Part shown: piece by piece, positions 8,588 to 16,991 of the stretch
Layout of the letters: every line of letters begins with the position of its first letter
How positions within the stretch are numbered: position 1 is the stretch's first letter
Assembly: GCA_017416505.1 (NCBI GenBank)
Contig: JAFQCI010000147.1
Location: 1-64,000, forward strand
Source of the DNA: Lachnospiraceae bacterium
Lineage (GTDB): Bacteria > Bacillota_A > Clostridia > Lachnospirales > Lachnospiraceae
Reading direction: 5' to 3'
DNA length: 64,000 nt
Position numbers and translations under genes: made by a program
The notes under the pieces: generated by a model
Database searches by the model: none
Told to the model about the DNA's origin: nothing
What the model saw: only the letters and a program-made list of their open reading frames with translations

Positions 8588-8602
8588 CCATCTGCTTTGC
8601 AA
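8588..8602. repeat. Left attachment site (15-bp att repeat)
   Basis: CCATCTGCTTTGCAA is identical to 18911-18925 inside the 3' end of tsf. On the minus strand, in the tsf frame, it encodes AKQM and is followed by GM and a TAA stop at 8580-8582. It therefore looks like a second tsf 3' end displaced by integration. Confidence 0.75.
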
Positions 8603-8714
8603 ACTTTTTTATCAAGAATGGCTTATTTACTAGCACTGCTGCCATTTATTCATTATATCGTACCCACATTTCAAATGGGTAAAATAAAACTTTGCCGATT
8701 AACTATCCTTTCAC

Positions 8715-9962
8715 TTATGCAATCTCTGATTTGGGTACATCTTCTGTTACTTTGGGTACTGTATTATCCACCATCGCACTTCCAAACTTAGCAATTTCTT
8801 CATCAAACTTCTGCTCTGTAACATGAGTATATATTTCAATCGTTGTACTGTAATGTTGGTGTCCCATCAATGCTTGCACAACTTTAGGATTCATGCCCTT
8901 TTCAAAACAACGACTACAAAATGTATGACGTAATGCGTGTGGGTATACATCTTCAAAGATAATAGGTTTTCTTTGCTCCCTAACAGAATCAAAAGCCTCT
9001 GCCTCATTAATAGCCTTTACGACCTTCTTACACTCTTTCTCTGCATGGTATCTAAGAACTGGCGAACCCATTGATGTAACAAACACCAAATCTGCAAATT
9101 CACCTTCACATCTATATCTTTTACCCAATTCCCTTTTAATCTTATCTTGCTTCTTTTTTTGTGCTAAGAACATTTCTTTAGCTTCACCCATAAATGGTAT
9201 CTTACGATATGAATTATGCGTTTTAGGTGTCGTTAAACACATCTTTTTTACACCTTTTTCATAGTTGCATGATAAAGATTGATTTATATGTATACATTCA
9301 TTTTCAAAGTCTACATCGCTCCATTTCAATCCACCAACTTCACCAATACGCATACCAGTAAGAAACATAATATAAAACATTTCCTTATACCAATTATTTT
9401 CAACTGTCTGTAAAAATAAATTCTGTTCATTTACCGATAAGAAACGTCTTAATACCTGCTTATTCTCCCAAGGTACACTAATCTCAAAACATGGATTCTC
9501 TGAAATAATACGATTATGCTTTGCTGATTCCAAACAATCTCTAACACGACCTAAAGCATCACGCATACTTGACGATGCTCTACCTTGCTTTTGCATAGCG
9601 TTAATAGCTTCTTGAATATCAATATTACGAATATCAACAACCTTCTTTGTTCCTATAAGATTACCAAATGTATTATAATACTTGCTCTTCATCGAAAAAA
9701 CACTTGTTGATTTAATCGTAGGAACTTTATATTTCGTGAACCATTCCTCAAACCACTCATTCAAAGTAATCTGTTGACGTTTGGTATCAATACTCATTCT
9801 CGCCTGCTTCTTAGCTTCTTCAAAATCAATTTTCAACTGTTTTAAATCAGTATTGTATAAATCAATCGCTATTCCATTTATAGTCGCTCTTGCTTCGTAT
9901 CTGCCTCCTTCTCTCTGACGGATTCCTGTTCCTAACTCTTTACCATTTAAACCTTTTGCCAT
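8715..9962 (-). CDS. int: Tyrosine recombinase (element integrase)
   Basis: A 415-residue phage/ICE-type integrase. It has an N-terminal arm-binding domain (about residues 10-60), a SAM-like core-binding domain (65-165) and a C-terminal catalytic domain. All catalytic residues are visible: Arg 205 (TGMRIGE), His 342 and Arg 345 (HALRH), His 368 (MGH) and Tyr 378 (IYTH). It should integrate and excise the surrounding element at the 15-bp repeat in tsf. Its stop codon lies about 110 bp from the left att site, and TGGGTA arm-type boxes overlap its 3' end. The excisionase lies upstream on the same strand, separated by 113 bp. Confidence 0.93.
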   Translation of the reverse strand: MAKGLNGKELGTGIRQREGGRYEARATINGIAIDLYNTDLKQLKIDFEEAKKQARMSIDTKRQQITLNEWFEEWFTKYKVPTIKSTSVFSMKSKYYNTFGNLIGTKKVVDIRNIDIQEAINAMQKQGRASSSMRDALGRVRDCLESAKHNRIISENPCFEISVPWENKQVLRRFLSVNEQNLFLQTVENNWYKEMFYIMFLTGMRIGEVGGLKWSDVDFENECIHINQSLSCNYEKGVKKMCLTTPKTHNSYRKIPFMGEAKEMFLAQKKKQDKIKRELGKRYRCEGEFADLVFVTSMGSPVLRYHAEKECKKVVKAINEAEAFDSVREQRKPIIFEDVYPHALRHTFCSRCFEKGMNPKVVQALMGHQHYSTTIEIYTHVTEQKFDEEIAKFGSAMVDNTVPKVTEDVPKSEIA

Positions 9963-10075
9963 ATGTTATCATTCCTTTCAATCAATCTAATCTGTAATGA
10001 TTGAAATGAAACATTTGAACATACTTAAATTATACGCAAATTTTGCTTCATTTTCAATCACTACATTACATATTT

Positions 10076-10258
10076 CTATATTCTGTTTCCACTTATACTA
10101 AGCAACCATTTATCCAATAACACCTTATTCGCATATAACCTGCCACCAATCCTAACAGTATAAGGATTATTGGTCTTTGTCATCAGTTCACGAGCCTTAG
10201 TTTCTCCAATACCAAGATACGCACAAAATTCCTTTATATTTAATAATGCCTTTTCCAT
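10076..10258 (-). CDS. xis: Excisionase-like MerR/Xis-type DNA-binding protein
   Basis: A 60-residue protein with a winged-helix excisionase pattern (IKEFCAYLGIGETKARELM, then a wing and a terminal helix), like Tn916-type Xis. It would bend the attachment site and direct the integrase towards excision. It lies upstream of int and 14 bp after the preceding gene, so the three genes are likely one operon. A GGGGGAAG ribosome site precedes the ATG. Confidence 0.8.
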   Translation of the reverse strand: MEKALLNIKEFCAYLGIGETKARELMTKTNNPYTVRIGGRLYANKVLLDKWLLSISGNRI

Positions 10259-10272
10259 AATCGTACTTCCCC

Positions 10273-10830
10273 CTATTCCACAATCTCATAATGCTTCGCA
10301 TTAATCGCCTTAACATCTGTGTTTATCATTGCTTGATAAACCTTGTCTGGAATTTGGTCTTGTAACGATTTCGCCATTCTAACAAGAATTCCCTGCTTAA
10401 TATCACAAAAAGCATCCAACGCCTCATTATAGGTATCAATATTATTAGCACTAATATTTTTATTGCCATCAGATACCTTTACACTATACTTCTTCGTTTT
10501 TTTACTGTATGTAATACTTGTTTTTCCAACCTCGATATTCTCATAAAAAGTGTTTACGATGTGTGGAACAATTAAGCACAAATCCGGATGATATTGCTTA
10601 TTTCCATACTGTAAAATATCTTTATCAATATCCATCTGTTCGCCATCGACCACATAATAATTCTCATCAAACCATTTATAAAACGCTTTCTTGTCCTCTA
10701 ACCACAATCTACACATATACGTTCCATAATAGCGTGGATTATCTTTCTGATATGCTGTGCCACATCTTGCCTTAACATTAAAATATCTACTGCTCTTTTC
10801 TTTGTTATTAAGTTTTTTGAATCTTACCAT
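10273..10830 (-). CDS. Element protein of HNH/AP2-associated phage type
   Basis: A 185-residue protein. It contains a CRLWLEDKKAFYKWF block followed by DKDILQYGNKQYHPDLC and IVPHIVNTF. This pattern is found in phage and integrative-element proteins that accompany AP2 or HNH homing-endonuclease domains. An actual HNH catalytic motif is not visible, so nuclease activity is not claimed. A long lysine-rich second half could bind DNA. It precedes xis and int closely on the same strand. A TAAGGAGA ribosome site precedes the ATG. Confidence 0.5.
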   Translation of the reverse strand: MVRFKKLNNKEKSSRYFNVKARCGTAYQKDNPRYYGTYMCRLWLEDKKAFYKWFDENYYVVDGEQMDIDKDILQYGNKQYHPDLCLIVPHIVNTFYENIEVGKTSITYSKKTKKYSVKVSDGNKNISANNIDTYNEALDAFCDIKQGILVRMAKSLQDQIPDKVYQAMINTDVKAINAKHYEIVE

Positions 10831-10863
10831 ATTAAATAGTTCTCCTTATAATGTGTAAATATT

Positions 10864-10888
10864 TGTGGCACATTCACACATACAACCA
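10864..10888. repeat. Repeat left of the rep-like gene
   Basis: The minus strand reads TGGTTGTATGTGTGAATGTG then CCACA. It matches, with small gaps, the plus-strand sequence at 11975-11997 on the other side of the rep-like gene, so the pair forms an imperfect inverted repeat around it. It could be part of a replication origin or an operator; this is inference. Confidence 0.4.
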
Positions 10889-11016
10889 TTACCCAACGTT
10901 ACGAACATATTAGGTAATTGGCTTCAAGGAAAAATATCAATAAAGCCTTATTTTTTAATGCTTTTCAACATCTCTAAACTTTCATTAATTAGTAACTTTT
11001 TACGATTTTCCAAACT

Positions 11017-11937
11017 TTATTTTGAAAAATACTCAATAATTTTCGCCTTAATATCAGCAACAATCACTTCTAAATCCTCACGCTTAAAATATTCAATCGC
11101 ATGATACTTCTTGAAATTGTATGCTTTATTTTTAGCTTCTTCTTTCGATAATCCGAGCAACATCAACAATTTTTTCATCTGTGTGCTAGTGAAAATATAA
11201 TCACGTCTAGTCATCAGAAAACTGTTAATACTCAAAAACTCTCTGTCATGCTTCTTTTTAGCCAAGTCATCCAAATAGATTTCAGCCATATTCTGATTGA
11301 ATCTGTCCTGTACTGCCTCAAATTCTTCAACAGCTTTGTCTAATCTTTCAAACCAGACCTCTAAAAATTCATGCTCAATGTCACCATTCATACGAACACT
11401 TCTTAATTCAAGCCTGCTATAATATGGACTTCGATTTTGACTTTCGTCAGCTTTGTCATAGAATTCGATTTCTCTCAACTGATTCTTTGTAGCAAGACTT
11501 TTTGTTTTGCCATTCCAAAAATTCTTTGTGTCGTATGTATTTTTGTCATTCGTGGAATTAGCGATACAAGCAATCAATAATCTGTTCAACTTTGTATAAT
11601 TGGAATAATACTTGTTGTCCATAGTATTAAAACTCATATCTATACGCTTCCACTTAAAATCTGTTACCCCTAATTCATCAAACACATCTTGCATTACCTT
11701 TTTAAACGCTGTGTATTCCGTCAAAATGTAACCATTATTGTTCTTATTAGGATTTACACGCATATAGGTTTCATTCTTATCTTTATTTCTGACCTTGCGA
11801 ATATTGCAATTCACAACGATGTTGTTTTTATTTGCTTTATCCAAATCAACAATATCTTGTGTTGTGCCATTTCCAGTATGAAAACCTACTTGTGTATCAT
11901 TGTTTCTTAAACATAATAATCTTTTTTCCAAATGCAT
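11017..11937 (-). CDS. Rep-like replication initiator or MobT-like relaxase
   Basis: A 306-residue protein. The middle contains KWKRIDMSFNT, then after a spacer FWNGKTKSLATKNQLREIEF and YDK, then YYSRLELRSVR. This order resembles the Rep_trans type found in rolling-circle initiators and element relaxases (a D-x-A/S-type strand, a GS/K-x-S stretch, and an R-x-Y-D-K with RLE). A single active-site tyrosine cannot be fixed by eye. The ATG at 11937 follows AAGGAGGA and is preferred to 11973, whose start lies upstream of that site. A stem after the resolvase gene separates it from the next gene upstream. Confidence 0.5.
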   Translation of the reverse strand: MHLEKRLLCLRNNDTQVGFHTGNGTTQDIVDLDKANKNNIVVNCNIRKVRNKDKNETYMRVNPNKNNNGYILTEYTAFKKVMQDVFDELGVTDFKWKRIDMSFNTMDNKYYSNYTKLNRLLIACIANSTNDKNTYDTKNFWNGKTKSLATKNQLREIEFYDKADESQNRSPYYSRLELRSVRMNGDIEHEFLEVWFERLDKAVEEFEAVQDRFNQNMAEIYLDDLAKKKHDREFLSINSFLMTRRDYIFTSTQMKKLLMLLGLSKEEAKNKAYNFKKYHAIEYFKREDLEVIVADIKAKIIEYFSK

Positions 11938-11974
11938 ATAAATTTGTCCTCCTTTTTTGATGTTAATCAGCATT

Positions 11975-11997
11975 TGGTTGTAGTGTTATGTGCCACA
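11975..11997. repeat. Repeat right of the rep-like gene
   Basis: TGGTTGTAGTGTTATGTGCC then ACA lies 38 bp upstream of the rep-like start. It is the imperfect inverted partner of 10864-10888. It could act as an operator or an origin arm. Confidence 0.4.
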
Positions 11998-12096
11998 CTA
12001 CTTTCTTCTCCATTTGAAATGACAAAACACTCAATTATTTCGCATCGCATTTTTTACATTCATATTTTTATCTCAAATAAATTTTTGCATAAAAAA

Positions 12097-12118
12097 GCAA
12101 GGTATATCTCAACCTTGC
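12097..12118 (-). terminator. Terminator of the resolvase gene
   Basis: A 7-bp stem (GCAAGGT with ACCTTGC, 12097-12103 with 12112-12118) is followed on the minus strand by TTTTTT. On the plus strand it is followed by AAAAAA. It ends resolvase transcription. Confidence 0.7.
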
Positions 12119-12134
12119 AAAAAATCATAATATT

Positions 12135-12704
12135 TTATTTTTCCGATTTCCTTTTTGCACGAATTAATGTGCTTTTGGATATTCCTGTTAATTGCTCAAC
12201 TTGTGCATACGAATTATTTTCCAATAACTCTAATGCATGTTCTATCTGTGCCTTTTTATATTTTTTTGGTCTACCTTCCCTAAAATCTGGATTTTGCTTT
12301 GCAATCGCTTTTCCTTCTGTTGTTCTTTCGATAATCATATCTCTTTCAAACTCAGCAAATGCAAAGAATACATTTCTAATCAATTTTGACGATGGTGTAT
12401 TATCCATTATACCTATATTAAGAATATAGACCTTAATTCCTTTATCAATCAATTGAGATACCAATTCACTACCTTGTGACATACTCCTTGCAAATCTGTC
12501 CAATTTGGTAACAATAAGTGTATCACCACTCTGTAATTTATTCATCAGTTTATCAAATTCTGGTCTATCGGTTTTCGTTCCTGTAAAAGCATCAACATAA
12601 ATTTCAATCGCACCTGATTCTTTCAATGCTTTTTCTTGTGCTTCTAAACTATTACCATCCTTCGCTTGTCCCTTTGTACTTACTCTTGCATATCCATAAA
12701 TCAT
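12135..12704 (-). CDS. Serine resolvase/invertase
   Basis: A 189-residue small serine recombinase. The catalytic Ser is at residue 9 (YARVS), followed by the LEAQ block and the conserved LDRFARSM. The C-terminal helix-turn-helix ([18 protein letters not shown]) binds DNA. It likely resolves dimers or co-integrates of the element at the neighbouring res-like repeats. The ATG at 12704 has AAAGGAGA nine bases upstream and starts directly at the catalytic fold, so it is preferred to 12731. Full length for the family. Confidence 0.9.
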   Translation of the reverse strand: MIYGYARVSTKGQAKDGNSLEAQEKALKESGAIEIYVDAFTGTKTDRPEFDKLMNKLQSGDTLIVTKLDRFARSMSQGSELVSQLIDKGIKVYILNIGIMDNTPSSKLIRNVFFAFAEFERDMIIERTTEGKAIAKQNPDFREGRPKKYKKAQIEHALELLENNSYAQVEQLTGISKSTLIRAKRKSEK

Positions 12705-12725
12705 AGTAAAATCTCCTTTCATTTT

Positions 12726-12807
12726 TGACACTAAGTTATGACACCTTCCTATGCCCCCATTTTACTACAATTCATTTTCGGTGTCAATACTTTTGAGTTA
12801 TGACACC
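12726..12807. promoter_or_regulatory. Probable res site of the serine resolvase
   Basis: A 28-bp subsite at 12780-12807 consists of a perfect 7-bp inverted repeat, GGTGTCA and TGACACC, which is the usual size of a resolvase subsite. A second block at 12726-12745 carries two TGACAC boxes and shares AGTTATGACACC with the first. The repeats lie directly upstream of the resolvase start and could also autoregulate it. Confidence 0.6.
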
Positions 12808-12886
12808 AAAGTAACTTATTTAGACCTACTACATTTTTAATCTCTGTAATACATGTATAATATCCTACTTGCCACATAAAAAGAAA

Positions 12887-12925
12887 GCTATTGCTTCATA
12901 GATTATTCATCTATTTTGCAACAGC
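12887..12925 (-). terminator. Terminator of the Mrr-type nuclease gene
   Basis: Two stacked stems (GCTGTTGC with GCAATAGC, and ATAGAT with ATCTAT) just past the stop are followed on the minus strand by TTTCTTTTTATG. Confidence 0.65.
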
Positions 12926-12937
12926 CCCTTAAATTTT

Positions 12938-15100
12938 TTAGCAATCTAACAAGTCATTTTGTGAAAAAGGTATATATGCTCCTAATGCATTATTTAAGTT
13001 TATATTCCCATAATTATTTATTACTACCTCTCCATTCTCAATCTTGTAATCAGAAAACTCAAGCATAATATCTTTAGTTCTTCCACCCAAATATGAATAC
13101 TCATAAAATGATTCTATAACTTCTGTTTTATCAATTCTAAAGAAAATTGTCATCTCTACTTCATTGAACACACTATTAAGTTCATTTATCAGTTGACGTT
13201 GTTTCTGAAAATACACCGGATTAAGATTACTCTTTCCAGATTCAATCAACTGTAAATTATCGTCTATTCTGCTATCTTGAAGCGATGGAACACCATAAAA
13301 AAGATTATGGTCTGACAAATACATTCTTAAATCATCATCATGCGAAATATACGCCAATTGATTCATATTACACCATGTGGCAAATAAAAAACTAAACACC
13401 CCTGTATTTTCAAATATTTCTTCCGTTTTATGCGTTTCACCCAACGTTTCCATAAGATTAAACTGTATCTTTTCATTTTTCATCATTTTGATAAACATTG
13501 TTTTCGCATCAGTGAAGTGTTCCAACAAAATACTATTTTGAACAAATATCATTTGATATAAATAGGATAGCAACTCGCTCTTTTCAGTTTTTCTCATGTC
13601 TAGGTATTTTTTGATATATGTATTAATTTCCTTAAAAAACACCAATCTTTCCGAATGGTCAAATATAATAAAATTATCTGAATCAATTTTATCAATAAGC
13701 CAGTTTATATACTCTGCTATATCCCTTTCTTCAACAGTATTATCTACAACATCTTTAAGTTCAAGGAACTCATCATATTTATCTTCCAAGCTAAAATTCT
13801 CTTGTATAACCTCTTCTATAGCTCTACCATTTGTTACATCGACATATTCCTTTCTAACTTGTGAATTACCTCCACATACATTCATGCCATACTGCGAAAA
13901 CAAATTTTGCATTGCAATACCATCAATCAATTCTATCGGTTTTCCTTCTGCAAATGCAATAGCACTTTTAGTAAAATGTCCTGTAGTCATCAAAATACCT
14001 TTATTGGCTCTTTCAGATGTAATAACACCGTATAAATCTCTAATAATTGGTTCTCCTACACTACCAGCATATCTTTTACATTGAATTATGTATTTACCAG
14101 ATAATAACGGTTGATGGTTGTATGCAATCAAATCAATTCCACCATCTCCACTCGCTTTTGTAGTTTCTGTATCAAATCCCATATTTTCAACCAACTGTTG
14201 GCATACTCTTTCAAATTCAATTCCAGAAAGATTATTTATATTTTCAGCAGCCAATGCAGATAATGTGTTTTCTTCCTCTATAATAGACATATTATGTTCA
14301 ATATATAAATCCCTAACACTATCTGCTAATTCTGTAGAACACAATAATTCCAAACCATTTATTACCAACATTGACCATCCTTGCACAGCAGGTATCGGCA
14401 AAGCTGAAACTTCGATTCTTTGATTTTCTCTTATACCACTTTTAAAATACAGTTGCTTCTGCTCATCATAGCTATAAACATAATAGCCCTTTTTGTTAAA
14501 TTTCAATGATACTGTACGATACTCCAAAAACTGTACAGTATATTCATTATAACTCTTAGCAGTATCAATCCAAATTGTATCATCTGAGTCATTTATATCA
14601 CGATATGGAACAAATGAATATTCCCCTTGATTCGCAACAGTACTTAATTCATTTCCCTGTGCATTAAGTAACAATGCTATTTCTCGGTCTTCCTTCTCTT
14701 CACGCTCAATATCATCTTTTACCCAATATAATTCTTGATGTTGAAACTCCTCTTGTCTATGTAAAGCATTTTTGGATTTAAGATATTTTACCTTTTCAAT
14801 ACAATCATCTATTTCATCCAAATCATGTATATACTTAGGAACTCCACCTATTTTTATATATTCTTCAACTTTTCTTCTAATAGTGTCCATCTTTCTTTTT
14901 TCAAGAGATATACTACCTGTATCAATACATCCCCAATCTGCATTATAAACCGCATCACACCCAACTCTTTCTAAATAATTATTCAAGTCCGCATTATAAT
15001 CACTTAATTGATAACATAACTCATTATGTCGCTTTGTTTCTTTACTAGCATCACTCATGGCATGTACAGCCGCATGACCCAAAAAATCAAAAAATCCCAT
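12938..15100 (-). CDS. Mrr-type restriction endonuclease-like protein
   Basis: A 720-residue protein with three parts. The N-terminal 290 residues are charged and partly coiled-coil (QEEFQHQELYWVKDDIEREE-like). A central Mrr catalytic domain spans about 291-400, with GIDLIA (Asp near 323) and the QCKRY motif (Gln 340, Lys 342) of the PD-(D/E)xK fold. It includes GILMTTGHFTKSAI, typical of Mrr_cat. The last 300 residues are helical and unrecognised. It probably cuts DNA; modification specificity is unknown. It follows the zinc-ribbon gene by about 90 bp on the same strand. The ATG follows AAAGGTGG. Its large extra domains suggest a specialised defence protein rather than a simple Mrr. Confidence 0.75.
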   Translation of the reverse strand: MGFFDFLGHAAVHAMSDASKETKRHNELCYQLSDYNADLNNYLERVGCDAVYNADWGCIDTGSISLEKRKMDTIRRKVEEYIKIGGVPKYIHDLDEIDDCIEKVKYLKSKNALHRQEEFQHQELYWVKDDIEREEKEDREIALLLNAQGNELSTVANQGEYSFVPYRDINDSDDTIWIDTAKSYNEYTVQFLEYRTVSLKFNKKGYYVYSYDEQKQLYFKSGIRENQRIEVSALPIPAVQGWSMLVINGLELLCSTELADSVRDLYIEHNMSIIEEENTLSALAAENINNLSGIEFERVCQQLVENMGFDTETTKASGDGGIDLIAYNHQPLLSGKYIIQCKRYAGSVGEPIIRDLYGVITSERANKGILMTTGHFTKSAIAFAEGKPIELIDGIAMQNLFSQYGMNVCGGNSQVRKEYVDVTNGRAIEEVIQENFSLEDKYDEFLELKDVVDNTVEERDIAEYINWLIDKIDSDNFIIFDHSERLVFFKEINTYIKKYLDMRKTEKSELLSYLYQMIFVQNSILLEHFTDAKTMFIKMMKNEKIQFNLMETLGETHKTEEIFENTGVFSFLFATWCNMNQLAYISHDDDLRMYLSDHNLFYGVPSLQDSRIDDNLQLIESGKSNLNPVYFQKQRQLINELNSVFNEVEMTIFFRIDKTEVIESFYEYSYLGGRTKDIMLEFSDYKIENGEVVINNYGNINLNNALGAYIPFSQNDLLDC

Positions 15101-15192
15101 ATTAATCCACCTTTCATTGTGTATATTGTATTTGTTACATTCTTAGACTAGCAAAACGACCGTACTATATACCGTACTTAATCGTTGCTTTT

Positions 15193-16281
15193 TTAAATCA
15201 ACTTCTCAAATTGAGCATTTTGAAAAATGCGTTTTCCACCTTTAGCACACTGAATTTTCAAAAAATCATACTGTTTCCGAAAAATTATATACTTATTACA
15301 CCGTTTACAAAAATGTACTGTATCTTTTTGTTTCATCCCAAAATTTATAACCCTTATCTCCATTTTACAATTATGAATCGGACATACATCACTTTCATCT
15401 TCAACAATATAAAATTTATTTCTGTCCACTGCACTAAAAACTGACTGTCCTTCTAATTCTTTATATTCAGCCTTATTTTGCCTCTCATCCTCTCTGAAAT
15501 CCATAATATATAATTCTGGAATAATATTATTATTGCCACAATACTTGCGAATAATTTTATACTGACGCTTATTAACGAACCTACGCTTGCAAACAGGACA
15601 CATTCTTGAATCCATATCATCACCAGAATTATGTATTACAACATCTTTCAAAGCATTATCACAAAACGGACAATTTCTATTATCTTCAAATATCTCCATA
15701 CTTGTAGCAATAAAAAAATCCATCTGCGAACTATTTACTTTTCTATTCTTAGCATGAGGCGAAGATTCTTTCATAAAATCATCTGCCAATTCATCAAATG
15801 TCTTTTCGATTCTATTTCGTGGTATCTGATATGCATTATCTCTCGCCCTACTTCCCTTTTTGAACAATAAAATATAATTTTTACTCTTCTGTATTCTAAT
15901 AGTAATTGCTCTATTTTCTTCTACATTTTGATACTCTTCATATTTAAGCACAATAATTTCACTGTCCTTCAAATCTGGTTGTTTGCATAACAAATACAAG
16001 AAAATAGGACAATCATACTTATCCATATAAGCCTTCAATTTTTGCTTATCATCATCTGAGAATGTAAACAAATAACTAATATCTTGTTCATTCTTTCCGC
16101 CAGTTTTAGGGGATGCATATTTGAGAAACAAAATACATTCCTGTGATGTATTTGTCATTACTCTGTATACTTGCCTTGATTCTTCATGTGACATTAATAC
16201 AGGCGATGCATCTGGATTATATTGACATAATGCATCTAATATCGCCCCATAATAAAAATGATTTTTCTTTAGCTTTGCCAT
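15193..16281 (-). CDS. Tandem zinc-ribbon protein of unknown function
   Basis: A 362-residue protein of no recognised family. The first 210 residues are a mixed alpha/beta region without known motifs. Two related zinc-binding units follow. The first is CPFC then MCPVCKRRFVNKRQY; the second is CPIHNC then FCKRCNKYIIFRKQY. Both end in an aromatic-basic RxQY-type tail, so one unit probably arose by duplication. Such folds usually bind nucleic acid. The gene lies just upstream of the Mrr-type nuclease on the same strand and divergent from a Cro-like regulator, suggesting a regulated two-gene cassette. The ATG at 16281 follows AGAAGGTG and is preferred to an upstream start at 16365. Confidence 0.6.
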   Translation of the reverse strand: MAKLKKNHFYYGAILDALCQYNPDASPVLMSHEESRQVYRVMTNTSQECILFLKYASPKTGGKNEQDISYLFTFSDDDKQKLKAYMDKYDCPIFLYLLCKQPDLKDSEIIVLKYEEYQNVEENRAITIRIQKSKNYILLFKKGSRARDNAYQIPRNRIEKTFDELADDFMKESSPHAKNRKVNSSQMDFFIATSMEIFEDNRNCPFCDNALKDVVIHNSGDDMDSRMCPVCKRRFVNKRQYKIIRKYCGNNNIIPELYIMDFREDERQNKAEYKELEGQSVFSAVDRNKFYIVEDESDVCPIHNCKMEIRVINFGMKQKDTVHFCKRCNKYIIFRKQYDFLKIQCAKGGKRIFQNAQFEKLI

Positions 16282-16346
16282 TAAATTCACCTTCTCATAT
16301 ATGTATTTTATACCCCTATTCGTATAGTGACTCCCTTTATTGTGAA

Positions 16347-16375
16347 TTACGATATACACAATCATTATATATAAT
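16347..16375 (+). promoter_or_regulatory. Promoter of the Cro-like regulator
   Basis: TTACGA (16347-16352) and TATAAT (16370-16375) are 17 bp apart, about 30 bp upstream of the regulator start. The region also has to hold the promoter of the divergent zinc-ribbon gene, for which no clear boxes were seen. Confidence 0.55.
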
Positions 16376-16404
16376 TAATTCCAGTAAGTAAAGGAGTTTT
16401 ATCT

Positions 16405-16629
16405 ATGGAATATGGTACATTAACATTAAAAATAAACGATATATTGAAAGAAAAAGGTATTAGTAAAAATCAAATCTGCAAGGACTTAGATATACCACGC
16501 TCTAACTTCAATAGATACTGTCGTAATGAATTCCAACGCTTAGATGTAGGATTGATATGTAAACTCTGCCACTATCTGAATGTTGATATTAGCGAACTTA
16601 TCAAATACAATCCCCCTTCTCAATTATAG
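16405..16629 (+). CDS. Cro/C1-type helix-turn-helix regulator
   Basis: A 74-residue protein that is essentially one helix-turn-helix domain of the small Cro/C1 kind. The recognition region is KNQICKDLDIPRSNFNRYC, followed by a LCHYLNVDISELI helix typical of the family. It is the only plus-strand gene in the element. It is divergent from the zinc-ribbon and Mrr-type genes, with a shared 123-bp intergenic region, so it probably represses or times that cassette. An AAAGGAG ribosome site precedes the ATG. A hairpin terminator follows. Confidence 0.85.
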   Translation: MEYGTLTLKINDILKEKGISKNQICKDLDIPRSNFNRYCRNEFQRLDVGLICKLCHYLNVDISELIKYNPPSQL

Positions 16630-16632
16630 CAC

Positions 16633-16674
16633 TTCGGTAATGAGTTCGGTAGCATTTTTCGATTGAGTTCGGTA
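16633..16674. repeat. Three TTCGGTA repeats after the regulator
   Basis: TTCGGTA occurs at 16633-16639, 16645-16651 and 16668-16674. The last two copies are preceded by TGAG. Spacings of 12 and 23 bp, about one and two helical turns, suggest a protein-binding array such as an operator or iterons. The binding protein is unknown. Confidence 0.4.
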
Positions 16675-16740
16675 AAACCCTTTATTTCCAAGCATTTCAG
16701 CCATTTTTAATATCATTTTAGCAAAATACAGAATCCCACA

Positions 16741-16766
16741 AAAGCCTTATTTTCTAGGCTTTTTTC
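16741..16766 (+). terminator. Terminator after the Cro-like regulator
   Basis: A 7-bp stem (AAAGCCT with AGGCTTT, 16741-16747 with 16756-16762) is followed by TTTT on the plus strand. Confidence 0.65.
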
Positions 16767-16938
16767 AATTTCCATATTTTTAATCATAGTTCGATAATTT
16801 CTACAGAAAAGGGCATGTGAATAATACTATAATATACTTCGATGCTCCGATTACGCATCCAATGCATGAACACAATAGATATACCATCTGCCACAAACAT
16901 AATCCACTTTCTAAATGTAATCATCCCCCTATACAAAA

Positions 16939-16974
16939 AGATACTGTACCCTATTATATTAAGATACAGTATCT
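16939..16974 (-). terminator. Terminator of the nuclease-recombinase fusion gene
   Basis: A perfect 10-bp stem (AGATACTGTA with TACAGTATCT, 16939-16948 with 16965-16974) lies 18 bp past the stop and is followed by TTTTTG on the minus strand. Confidence 0.75.
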
Positions 16975-16991
16975 ATAAACGCTACTGGCAA

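Larger units (their letters stand above)
8370..8602. mobile_element. Remnant right end of an older related element
   Basis: This segment repeats the layout of the right end of the intact element (18.71-18.93 kb). It has a GCAAACTTT-type block, one TTGGGTA, three TACCCA boxes at 12-bp spacing (8414, 8426, 8438), a GTTACGATA block, and a terminator. It ends with a tsf-like tail whose minus-strand frame reads AKQMGM-stop. The intact right end has the same order and ends AKQMAGN-stop. The simplest reading is that an older relative sat in tsf first and the present element then inserted at the rebuilt site. Confidence 0.55.

Noticed and set aside
16784..16924. Possible 46-codon minus-strand gene past the fusion gene
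   Set aside because: The GGGGG stretch directly touches the ATG, so spacing is poor, and no family is recognised. It lies beyond a strong terminator.
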